NCBI GenBank assembly: GCA_029288095.1 | Contig: JARFPW010000252.1 | Span: forward strand, 1-7,779 | DNA from: Gemmatimonadota bacterium | GTDB taxonomy: Bacteria; Gemmatimonadota; Gemmatimonadetes; Palauibacterales; Palauibacteraceae | Length of the DNA: 7,779 nucleotides | Direction of reading: 5' to 3' | Shown here: positions 1 to 7,317 of the stretch, in pieces | Position numbering within the stretch: the stretch's first letter is position 1 | Layout: every line of letters begins with the position of its first letter | The notes under the pieces: model-generated | The model's database searches: none | What the model saw: only the letters and a program-made list of their open reading frames with translations | What the model was told of the DNA's origin: nothing | Translations under genes and position numbers: made by a program

Positions 1-420
1 GTGCTTCGGCGTCAGGCGCGCCAGCAGCTCGAGCACCTCCGCGCACTGCTCACCATTGTCGAGCGGCACGGCGGTCGCGCCTTCGAGGGCGGCCTGGATG
101 GCCAGGGAACGCGCCGCCTTGTCGTCCGGACTGTCCTTCGGGAGCCGATACGCCTGCATGACCCCGCCGAACGCCTCCGAATCAGCCAGACCGCCCGCCA
201 GCAGCGATCGGGCCAACCGCCGGGCGGCCTTGTCAACGTCGTCGTAAAAGGCGTCGGGCTCCATGTCCGCCCGGCCCCGCGACACTCTCGCCACCATGCC
301 GGCCAGGCCCGCGGCGAGGGCTCCCGCAACTGCGGAGGCCGTCCCGCCGCCGGTGGCGTTGTCTTTCGGGTCGACGACTTTCAGAAGGGCTTCGACTTCG
401 GCGTCTGTAGCGATGGTCAT
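1..420 (-). CDS. Cyclodeaminase/cyclohydrolase family protein (FTCD C-terminal domain type), C-terminus beyond window
   Basis: This partial gene reads leftward from ATG at 418-420 and runs off the left edge, leaving 140 codons. The protein begins MTIATDAEVEALLKVVDPKD and then has the glycine-rich ATGGGTASAVAGALAAGLAG stretch (residues 22-41), followed by MVARVSRGRADMEPDAF and, near residues 104-116, AFGGVMQAYRLPK. This arrangement is typical of the all-helical formimidoyltetrahydrofolate cyclodeaminase / methenyl-THF cyclohydrolase family (FTCD C-terminal domain, FchA). Free-standing members are about 200 residues, so roughly a third is missing here. Family members release ammonia from 5-formimino-THF, or hydrolyse methenyl-THF, in the cytoplasm. 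Its start overlaps the hutH stop as ATGA, and an AGAGG Shine-Dalgarno lies 7 nt upstream inside hutH, so the two are very likely co-translated. The hutH partner favours a role in recovering the formimino carbon of histidine. The family call is strong; cyclodeaminase versus cyclohydrolase cannot be settled from this fragment. Confidence 0.88.
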   Translation of the reverse strand, partial: MTIATDAEVEALLKVVDPKDNATGGGTASAVAGALAAGLAGMVARVSRGRADMEPDAFYDDVDKAARRLARSLLAGGLADSEAFGGVMQAYRLPKDSPDDKAARSLAIQAALEGATAVPLDNGEQCAEVLELLARLTPKH

Positions 421-1988
421 GATCCGGCCTCTGGTGAGTTTCCTGTGATAACCGGACGCAGGACGCCGGATCGAATCAGTCCTACCAACCGTTCGATGTC
501 GTCACTCAACACGCGATCGTGGCTCAGCGTCTCGACATGCTTCCGCACTTCGGCATAGACCGCTCCGGTACCGCGCCCCAGGCGTTCCGGTCCCTGCGGG
601 CGCAGATCCACGGCCTGGGTGGCCGCCATCAACTCGATCGCCAGAACATGCGAAACATTGTCGAGGATCTCGCGGGTGTGCCGGGCGGCGTTGGCGCCCA
701 TGCTCACGTGGTCTTCCTGGTTGGCGCTCGACGGGATGGAATCCACGCTGTCCGGATGAGCCAACACCTTGTTGTCGGCGACGAGGGCTGCCTGAGTGTA
801 CTGAACCATCATAAAGCCGCTGTCGAGTCCGGGGTCGGGTGCCAGCATCGGCGGCAATCCGCCGCTGAGACCAGGTGTCAGCAGCCGGAACGTGCGTCGC
901 TCGGACAGGCTGGCAACTTCCGCCATCACGATACCGAGCAGATCGTGCCAGAACGCGAGACCCTGACCGTGGAAGTTGCCGCCCGAAATCGCACGCCCAG
1001 TAGCTGCATTCGACGCAAACACGAGCGGGTTGTCGCTCGTCCCGCACAGCAGGCTTTCGACTCTCGACCGGACGAAACCCACGGCATCCCTCGCGGGCCC
1101 GTGCACCTGGGGAATGCAGCGCAGGCTGTACGCGTCCTGCACCTTCGACCGATCACCGTCGATCAATTGGCTGCCATCGAGCAGGGCACGTATCCGAACC
1201 GCGGCATCCTCCTGTCCGATCTGGCTGGAGACCGCGTGCAACTCAGGATCGAACGCGGCAGAAAGAGCCTCGAGGGCCTCGAGGCTGACGGCTGCCGCCG
1301 CGTCCGCGTGGTCGAGCAGGTTCTCCGCATCCAGCACGGCGAGAGCGGCAACGGCCGCCATGAACGTCGTCCCGTTGGTGAGAGCTAGCCCCTCCTTCGG
1401 GCCGGGTACGAGCCGCTCGATGCCGGCCCGGCGCATCGCTTCGTCCCCGGGGAGCAATTCCCCTTCGTACCAGGCCCGCCCGGTCTGGCCGGGCCCCTCA
1501 GGTCGGTCGGCGGCCCGGGTCAGCACGACTGCGATGTGAGCCAGCGGCGCCAGATCTCCGCTCGCACCGAGAGAGCCCTTGGACGGCACGAACGGCGTGA
1601 CGCCTGCATTGAGCATGGCAATCAGCGTCTCCACGAGCTCCGGGCGAACGCCGGACGTTCCGTGCGCCAGCGTGTCCGCACGGATGACCATCATTGCCCG
1701 CACGACCTCCCGCGGCAGAGGCGGACCGACGCCGACGCAGCATTTGAGTATGACGTTACGGGACAGCTGGCCGGAACCTCCGGCGGCGATGCGGGTGCCG
1801 GCAAGCGCCCCGAACCCCGTGTTGATGCCATAGACGACTTCGTCGCCGCGGCTTACCTCCTGGACCCACGCCAGGCTGGCCTCCATGCGCGCCCGCGCCG
1901 CCACGCCGGGGCCGGTGACCGGCTCTCCCTCGCGCGCCACCCGTGCCACCTGGACCAGCCCCAGGCCCGAGCCCGTTATCTCGATCAT
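417..1988 (-). CDS. hutH: Histidine ammonia-lyase family protein (MIO-dependent aromatic amino acid lyase)
   Basis: The 523-residue product fits the usual 500-510 residues of HutH, which converts L-histidine to trans-urocanate and ammonia, the first step of histidine breakdown. The start is ATG at 1986-1988, giving MIEITGSG; a GAGGG sits 3 nt upstream (1992-1996), and this start puts the active-site Tyr at residue 53 (VVYGINTGFG) as in Pseudomonas HutH. The reading frame stays open upstream to 2117, but that part has no family resemblance. The Ala-Ser-Gly that cyclises to the MIO cofactor is at 142-144 (GSLGASGDLAPLAH). Other HAL hallmarks are NGT 205-207, VQDAYSLRCIPQVHG 283-297, SGGNFHG 335-341 and NQEDHVSMG 423-431, whose Glu425 matches the HAL catalytic Glu. 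One oddity: residues 81-88 read LKCCVGVG, where HALs have LSHAAG(I/V)G, so the substrate-binding His is Cys83 and its neighbour is Lys82. The cyclodeaminase partner supports histidine as substrate, but another aromatic or heteroaromatic amino acid remains possible. Confidence 0.9.
   Translation of the reverse strand: MIEITGSGLGLVQVARVAREGEPVTGPGVAARARMEASLAWVQEVSRGDEVVYGINTGFGALAGTRIAAGGSGQLSRNVILKCCVGVGPPLPREVVRAMMVIRADTLAHGTSGVRPELVETLIAMLNAGVTPFVPSKGSLGASGDLAPLAHIAVVLTRAADRPEGPGQTGRAWYEGELLPGDEAMRRAGIERLVPGPKEGLALTNGTTFMAAVAALAVLDAENLLDHADAAAAVSLEALEALSAAFDPELHAVSSQIGQEDAAVRIRALLDGSQLIDGDRSKVQDAYSLRCIPQVHGPARDAVGFVRSRVESLLCGTSDNPLVFASNAATGRAISGGNFHGQGLAFWHDLLGIVMAEVASLSERRTFRLLTPGLSGGLPPMLAPDPGLDSGFMMVQYTQAALVADNKVLAHPDSVDSIPSSANQEDHVSMGANAARHTREILDNVSHVLAIELMAATQAVDLRPQGPERLGRGTGAVYAEVRKHVETLSHDRVLSDDIERLVGLIRSGVLRPVITGNSPEAGS
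428..432 (-). promoter_or_regulatory. Ribosome binding site of the cyclodeaminase gene, inside the end of hutH
   Basis: On the minus strand AGAGG precedes the ATG at 418-420 by 7 nt. It lies within the last codons of hutH. With the ATGA stop/start overlap, this supports the chosen start and points to translational coupling. Confidence 0.6.
1266..1286. repeat. 21-bp inverted repeat inside hutH (10-bp arms, 1-bp centre)
   Basis: AGCCTCGAGG, one G, then CCTCGAGGCT form perfect 10-bp arms around position 1276. On the coding strand this is the Ser-Leu-Glu-Ala-Leu-Glu-Ala run of hutH (residues 235-241), where the Leu-Glu codons CTC GAG are themselves palindromic and occur twice. The symmetry is explained by the LEA-LEA protein repeat; no separate function is claimed. 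Confidence 0.6.
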
Positions 1989-2192
1989 CAACCCTCGTCG
2001 GCTATCCGGTTCCTCGTTGGCAGGGAAACCTACCGCCGGTATCCCGGGCGAGCCACACCGGCCGGTGTCGGTACCCAACGGGTCTGCGGCATTGCATTCG
2101 CCCGCATAACACGGCACGATTCGATGGTGGCCGCGATGCCGCGATGCGATCTGGCGAAGAAGATCGAGAAACGATTAGAGCGGGACGTAGAT
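1989..2192. promoter_or_regulatory. Divergent intergenic region between hutH and pckA
   Basis: These 204 bp separate two oppositely directed transcription units and must hold at least one promoter for each, assuming both genes start where called. I found no convincing sigma70 -35/-10 pair on either strand. A TTGCAT at 2092-2097 has only a poor -10 match about 17 nt downstream. The region does contain the 14-bp palindrome at 2055-2068, a short TACC-GCC-GGTA inverted repeat at 2031-2041, and a tandem CCGCGATG doublet at 2131-2146. No RNA gene or riboswitch is recognisable. Both flanking reading frames stay open across part of it, which is common in GC-rich DNA and not evidence of coding. Confidence 0.6.
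2055..2068. promoter_or_regulatory. Perfect 14-bp palindrome, candidate operator
   Basis: ACACCGG followed directly by CCGGTGT is a perfect dyad. An outer C/G pair at 2053 and 2070 also matches, with one mismatch between. It lies 67 bp before the hutH start and about 125 bp before the pckA start, where a regulator could act on one or both promoters. It does not resemble the AT-rich HutC operators described in proteobacteria. Palindromes of this length arise by chance roughly once in several kb of such GC-rich DNA, so the location matters more than the dyad itself. Confidence 0.35.
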
Positions 2193-3797
<1,605 letters not shown>

Positions 3798-3815
3798 CGC
3801 GCGGCGGCTCACCCA

Positions 3816-5378
3816 ATGAACCGCGATTCCATGCTGGAGGCCGCCCGCGACGGGCGGACCTGGGATGTCGTCGTAATCGGCGGTGGGGCGACCGGTCTGG
3901 GCACGGCCGTCGAGTCAGCGGCGCGCGGCTACGATACGCTTCTCCTCGAAGCGGGTGACTTCGCCCAGGGAACGTCCAGCCGCAGCACGAAACTGGTCCA
4001 CGGTGGCGTCCGCTACCTGCAGCAGGGCGACGTTTCTCTGGTCCTCGAGGCGTTACGCGAACGCGGACTTCTACTCCACAACGCCCCGCACCTGGTGCAT
4101 CACCTCTCTTTCGTGGTACCCAACTACGATTGGTGGGAGGGACCGTTCTATGGAGTGGGCCTCAAGCTCTATGACATGCTGGCCGGGCGACTCGGGCTGG
4201 GGCCGTCCGAACATCTGTCGCACGAGGAGACAGTCGAGCGGATTCCGACGATTGAGCCGGACGGTCTCCGGGGTGGCGTGATTTACTATGATGGACAGTT
4301 CGACGACTCCCGGCTCGCCATCACGCTGGCTCGCACCGCCGCCGAGCATGACGCTTCCCTGGTCAACTACGCACCCGTCACGGAGCTGAGAAAGCAGGAC
4401 GGACTGGTGCGGGGTGTCGCAGTGCTGGACACGGAGACCGGGGACACCTTCGACGTGGCAGCCCGGGTGGTCGTCAACGCAACGGGTGTGTTTACCGATA
4501 CGATCCGTCGCCTGGACGAGCCGACGGTAGAGCCGATCGTCCGGGCCAGCCAGGGCGTCCACATCGTGCTGGATCGCTCCTTCCTTCCAGGCCACAGCGC
4601 GATCATGGTACCGCACACGGACGACGGTCGCGTGCTGTTTGCCGTGCCGTGGCACGGCCGCGTGATCGTCGGGACGACCGACACGCCGATCGACGACATC
4701 TCGGTCGAGCCTCGACCGCTGGAGGAGGAGCTGGAGTTTCTCCTTACGCACGCGGTGCGGTATCTGACCAAGGACCCCGAGCGGTCCGACATCCTCAGCG
4801 TGTTCGCCGGCCTGCGTCCCCTGGTGTCGCCGGGCGGTCATGAAGACGGGACGGCGTCAATCTCCCGGGACCATACGCTGTTGGTGTCGGCATCCGGGCT
4901 GGTCACGATCAGCGGTGGCAAGTGGACTACGTACAGGAAGATGGGCGAAGACACGATCGACAGGGCCGCGCAGATCGGCGGCCTCGAGGAGTATCGTTCA
5001 CCGACCGAGGACCTTCATCTTCACGGATGGAAACTGGGCATGAACGAATCGGATCCGCGGAGTGTCTACGGCTCCGATGCCGAAGCGGTTCTCGCTTTGT
5101 GTGATTCCGACGAGGCGCGGCGCCTGGCCGAGCCTTTGCACCCGAAGCTTCCGTACCTGCGCGGGGAGGTCGTCTGGGGAGCGCGGCACGAGATGGCTCG
5201 ATCCGTGGACGACGTCCTGGCCCGCCGGACCCGGTCGCTACTGCTGGATGCCCGGGCCGCGAGCGAGGCGGCCGACGATGCGGCGCGGCTGATGGCCGAC
5301 GAACTGGGCCGGGACGCGGAATGGGCGGCCGCCCAGGCGGCGGCCTTTCGCGAGCTGGCGAGCGGCTACCTGCCCTGA
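3816..5378 (+). CDS. glpD: FAD-dependent glycerol-3-phosphate dehydrogenase
   Basis: The 520-residue product matches the aerobic GlpD family (about 500-560 residues), a peripheral inner-membrane flavoprotein that oxidises sn-glycerol 3-phosphate to dihydroxyacetone phosphate and passes electrons to quinone. An N-terminal Rossmann FAD-binding motif is clear (VVVIGGGATGLGTA, 18-31), followed by the family signature TSSRSTKLVHGGVRYL (53-68), YYDGQFDDSRL (157-167), GLRPL (332-336), SRDH (350-353) and the second FAD signature SGGKWTTYR (366-374). The C-terminal DAO domain has GEVVWGARHEMARSVDDVLARRTR (positions 450-473), as expected. No membrane-spanning helix is visible. ATG 3816 opens 18 bp after the pckA stop. 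There is no clear Shine-Dalgarno, and an in-frame ATG at 3831 is an alternative start. Co-transcription with pckA would couple glycerol entry to gluconeogenesis. No glpF or glpK is in view, so glycerol phosphate must come from genes elsewhere. The last 13 bp overlap the end of the opposing hydrolase gene. Confidence 0.95.
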   Translation: MNRDSMLEAARDGRTWDVVVIGGGATGLGTAVESAARGYDTLLLEAGDFAQGTSSRSTKLVHGGVRYLQQGDVSLVLEALRERGLLLHNAPHLVHHLSFVVPNYDWWEGPFYGVGLKLYDMLAGRLGLGPSEHLSHEETVERIPTIEPDGLRGGVIYYDGQFDDSRLAITLARTAAEHDASLVNYAPVTELRKQDGLVRGVAVLDTETGDTFDVAARVVVNATGVFTDTIRRLDEPTVEPIVRASQGVHIVLDRSFLPGHSAIMVPHTDDGRVLFAVPWHGRVIVGTTDTPIDDISVEPRPLEEELEFLLTHAVRYLTKDPERSDILSVFAGLRPLVSPGGHEDGTASISRDHTLLVSASGLVTISGGKWTTYRKMGEDTIDRAAQIGGLEEYRSPTEDLHLHGWKLGMNESDPRSVYGSDAEAVLALCDSDEARRLAEPLHPKLPYLRGEVVWGARHEMARSVDDVLARRTRSLLLDARAASEAADDAARLMADELGRDAEWAAAQAAAFRELASGYLP

Positions 5379-6208
5379 GACGCCCGTTCGTCGAGCCAGC
5401 CGGCGTATAGCTCGGGCCGGCGATCCCGCCAGAACAACCGCCGGGCGGTGCTGTCTGCGCTGGCGGCGGGATCCAGGTCGCACACGACTAGCGCATCCTC
5501 GCTGGCCGGCCCCCGCGCGAGCACTCGCCCCTCGGGATCGCTTACGAAGGATTCACCGGCGAACCTGAGTTCTCCCTCGACGCCTACGCGATTGCACAGG
5601 GCCGCGAAATAGCCGTTCTGAAAGGCGGCGGTTCGCACCTCCGCCTCATACATCCCTTCCGGCCACTCTCCGAGAGTTCCTGCCTGCGGAATCACGACCA
5701 GTTCGGCTCCGGCGACGCCAAGCGCACGCATGTACTCGGGGAAATGGCGATCGTAGCAGATCGCTACGCCGATCCTGCCGACCGCCGTTTCATAGACGGG
5801 CGCGCCGGTGTCGCCCGGGGCGTAGTACTCCTTCTCGTGGAACCACGCATAGTCGGTGATGTGCACCATCCGGGTGATTCCGAGAAGCGAGCCGTCGGCA
5901 TCGAACACGGGTGAGCTGTCGAATGTGCGGCCGTCGTCGGCTCTCTCGTACTGGTTGAATACCGTAACCAGACCCAGCTCGCGGGCGCGCGTCGCGATCG
6001 CGTCCGCCGTCGGCCCGGGGATTGACTCCGCCACGTCGGGAGCCCAGGAGCAGCCACGCTCGGCGGGAAAAAACCGATCGATTGCGAGCTCGGCAAAGGC
6101 ACACAGGTCAGCCCCCTGGTCGCGCGCCGAGTCCATGGCGGCCAGGGCGCGGGCGAGGTTGTCGTTTCTGTCGGGACCAGCGTGTTGTTGTACTAGCGCG
6201 ATGCGCAT
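5366..6208 (-). CDS. Nitrilase-superfamily carbon-nitrogen hydrolase with catalytic Lys replaced by Met
   Basis: This 280-residue protein has the fold and length of the nitrilase superfamily, closest in style to N-carbamoylputrescine amidase and beta-ureidopropionase, which hydrolyse non-peptide C-N bonds using a Glu-Lys-Cys triad. Glu40 lies in CAFAELAIDRFFP, the nucleophile Cys151 in GVAICYDRHFPEYMR, and the accessory Glu125 in FHEKEYYAPGD. The Lys expected two residues before His-Ile (canonical RKxHI) is missing: residues 113-117 read RMVHI, so Met114 replaces it. The rest, including NQYERADDGRTFDSSPVFD and EVRTAAFQNGYFAALCNR, is well kept with no sign of decay. The ATG at 6206-6208 is preferred: AGGTG lies 6 nt upstream, whereas the in-frame GTG at 6215-6217 falls within that Shine-Dalgarno. 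It has no signal peptide. It sits alone, convergent with glpD and divergent from the transporter gene, so context does not reveal a substrate. Family is confident; activity and substrate are open. Confidence 0.85.
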   Translation of the reverse strand: MRIALVQQHAGPDRNDNLARALAAMDSARDQGADLCAFAELAIDRFFPAERGCSWAPDVAESIPGPTADAIATRARELGLVTVFNQYERADDGRTFDSSPVFDADGSLLGITRMVHITDYAWFHEKEYYAPGDTGAPVYETAVGRIGVAICYDRHFPEYMRALGVAGAELVVIPQAGTLGEWPEGMYEAEVRTAAFQNGYFAALCNRVGVEGELRFAGESFVSDPEGRVLARGPASEDALVVCDLDPAASADSTARRLFWRDRRPELYAGWLDERASQGR

Positions 6209-6214
6209 TTTTAG

Positions 6215-6219
6215 CACCT
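6215..6219 (-). promoter_or_regulatory. Ribosome binding site of the nitrilase-family gene, decides the start
   Basis: The minus strand reads CGAGGTGCTAAAAATG. AGGTG is spaced 6 nt from the ATG at 6206-6208. The alternative GTG start three codons earlier is part of this same motif, so it would have no upstream site of its own. Confidence 0.6.
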
Positions 6220-6313
6220 CGAGTCGTCGTGGCGTGACACACTATGGACGCCGCAGGGCGGGAACACCATTCTCGGTGTGACAGTGCGCCACCCGCCAGT
6301 CTTGATCTGATCC

Positions 6314-6319
6314 AGGGAG
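6314..6319 (+). promoter_or_regulatory. Ribosome binding site of the EamA-family transporter gene
   Basis: AGGGAG lies 5 nt before ATG 6325. It fixes the start there rather than at the in-frame ATG at 6244, which lacks such a site and would add a 27-residue hydrophilic leader. Confidence 0.65.
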
Positions 6320-6324
6320 ACTAC

Positions 6325-7260
6325 ATGCCGCCGCAGCGCCCACGTGTCTCGCCGGACCTGGCGATCGCGGCGCTGGTCATCATCTGGGGTGTGAATTTCT
6401 CAGTCGTCAAAGCGCTGCTCGGACAGTTCGATCCACTGGCCCTGAATGGCGTGCGGTTCGCGCTCGGCGCCGCCGTCCTGGCGCCGTTCGCCCTGAAGGG
6501 CAGGCAGTTCTCCCGGTTCACACAGCGCGATTGGATAGCCGTCGCCGCCCTCGGTCTCGTCGGCAACGCGTTGTACCAGTACCTGTTCATCACCGGCATT
6601 GACGGCACGCTGGCGGGCAACGCCGCGTTGATCCTCGCCATGACCCCTGTATTCGTTGCTGTGTTGGCGGCCATTCTACGACAGGAACGAGTGCGGGCCG
6701 CCGGTTGGCTGGGCATCGTTCTCTCGACTGCGGGCATCGGGCTCGTCGTGTGGGCGGGGTCTGTGGTGCGGTTCGGCGGCGAGACTCTGCGGGGGGACCT
6801 GACCATGCTGGCGGCTACGATCGCGTGGTCGGTGTACACCGTCGGAGCCAGCCCTCTCGTGCGCCGCCACGGCGCTCTCCCGGTGACCGCCGCTTCGATG
6901 TGGATAGGCGCCGTCGTCCTGTTCGTGGTGGCCATCCCGGCGATGGCGGCCCAGGACTGGAGTCGGCCAACCCCGCTGGCATGGACCGGTCTGGTAGCGA
7001 GCGGTGTTCTGGCCGTCGGTCTCGCGTACGTCATCTGGTACTATGGCGTGGAGCACCTGGGAAGCTCCCGCACGGCGGTGTTCTCGAATACGGTTCCCAT
7101 CGTGGCCCTGGTGTTCGCCTGGCTGGCGCTCGGGGAAACCCCGGGCATCCTTCAGCTTGTGGGGGCCGGTCTGATCCTCGGAGGTGTGACACTGACGAGG
7201 ATGAGAGGGACGTCGGCAGCGACGGTCCGCGCCCGTCCCTCGCCGATTCCCATCGAGTAG
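6325..7260 (+). CDS. EamA/DMT-superfamily permease, ten predicted membrane helices
   Basis: The 311-residue product is an integral inner-membrane protein of the drug/metabolite transporter superfamily, whose members move amino acids, metabolites or drugs. By eye there are ten hydrophobic segments, near residues 11-31, 37-57, 71-91, 98-118, 125-147, 157-177, 186-207, 218-240, 248-270 and 273-292. This is the usual duplicated five-helix EamA arrangement. Typical family wording is visible: LVIIWGVNFSVVKALL (18-33) with NGVRFALG (41-48) in the first helices, TPVFVAVLAAI (107-117) with a basic RQERVRAAGW (119-128) after helix 4, and the matching NTVPIVALVFAWLALGE (255-271) in repeat two. The C-terminus is a short polar tail from about residue 292. 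The start is set by AGGGAG 5 nt upstream. An SDR gene follows after 57 bp in the same direction, possibly co-transcribed. Family is secure; neither the sequence nor the neighbours identify the substrate or the direction of transport. Confidence 0.9.
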   Translation: MPPQRPRVSPDLAIAALVIIWGVNFSVVKALLGQFDPLALNGVRFALGAAVLAPFALKGRQFSRFTQRDWIAVAALGLVGNALYQYLFITGIDGTLAGNAALILAMTPVFVAVLAAILRQERVRAAGWLGIVLSTAGIGLVVWAGSVVRFGGETLRGDLTMLAATIAWSVYTVGASPLVRRHGALPVTAASMWIGAVVLFVVAIPAMAAQDWSRPTPLAWTGLVASGVLAVGLAYVIWYYGVEHLGSSRTAVFSNTVPIVALVFAWLALGETPGILQLVGAGLILGGVTLTRMRGTSAATVRARPSPIPIE

Positions 7261-7304
7261 GCGGGGCGTAGATTGTTCCAGCGGTTGAATCGTGGACCCG
7301 GACC

Positions 7305-7310
7305 AGGGGG
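7305..7310 (+). promoter_or_regulatory. Ribosome binding site of the SDR gene
   Basis: AGGGGG is spaced 7 nt from ATG 7318, supporting that start. The 57 bp between the transporter stop and this gene show no hairpin followed by T residues, so read-through from the transporter gene is plausible. Confidence 0.6.
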
Positions 7311-7317
7311 CGACTGA

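Larger units (their letters stand above)
6209..6324. promoter_or_regulatory. Divergent intergenic region between the hydrolase and transporter genes
   Basis: These 116 bp separate two opposing genes and should hold both promoters. No clear -35/-10 pair stands out. A small inverted repeat, ACACC-ATTCTC-GGTGT (6264-6279, 5-bp arms), sits near the middle. It echoes the outer half-sites of the palindrome at 2055-2068 but with a spacer 2 bp longer. It is not followed by a T-run and is not a terminator. Confidence 0.45.

Noticed and set aside
1266..1286. Long inverted repeat as a regulatory hairpin or mobile-element end
   Set aside because: The arms encode a repeated Leu-Glu-Ala in hutH, with palindromic CTCGAG codon pairs, and no target duplication or transposase is nearby.
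519..1388. 289-codon plus-strand open frame opposite hutH
   Set aside because: The minus strand encodes a clearly conserved lyase with every family motif except the residue 82-83 pair. The plus-strand translation has no recognisable domain and is a GC-rich shadow.
1989..2117. 43-residue N-terminal extension of HutH
   Set aside because: It has no family similarity, and the ATG at 1986-1988 has a GAGGG upstream and puts Tyr53 at the usual number.
2131..2146. Tandem CCGCGATG doublet before pckA as iteron-like sites
   Set aside because: There are only two 8-bp copies, with no further spacing pattern and no replication gene nearby; chance is sufficient.
1536..2192. Open frame extending pckA upstream by about 219 codons
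   Set aside because: It lies antisense to hutH and across the intergenic region, is low-complexity Arg-rich translation, and the family N-terminus is reached at ATG 2193. Long stop-free shadows are expected at this GC content.
5360..5410. Bidirectional terminator at the glpD/hydrolase junction
   Set aside because: No stable stem with a following T-run is visible on either strand.
7261..7317. Terminator or separate promoter between the transporter and SDR genes
   Set aside because: The 57 bp show no convincing hairpin and no clear -35/-10 pair; only the AGGGGG ribosome binding site is supportable.
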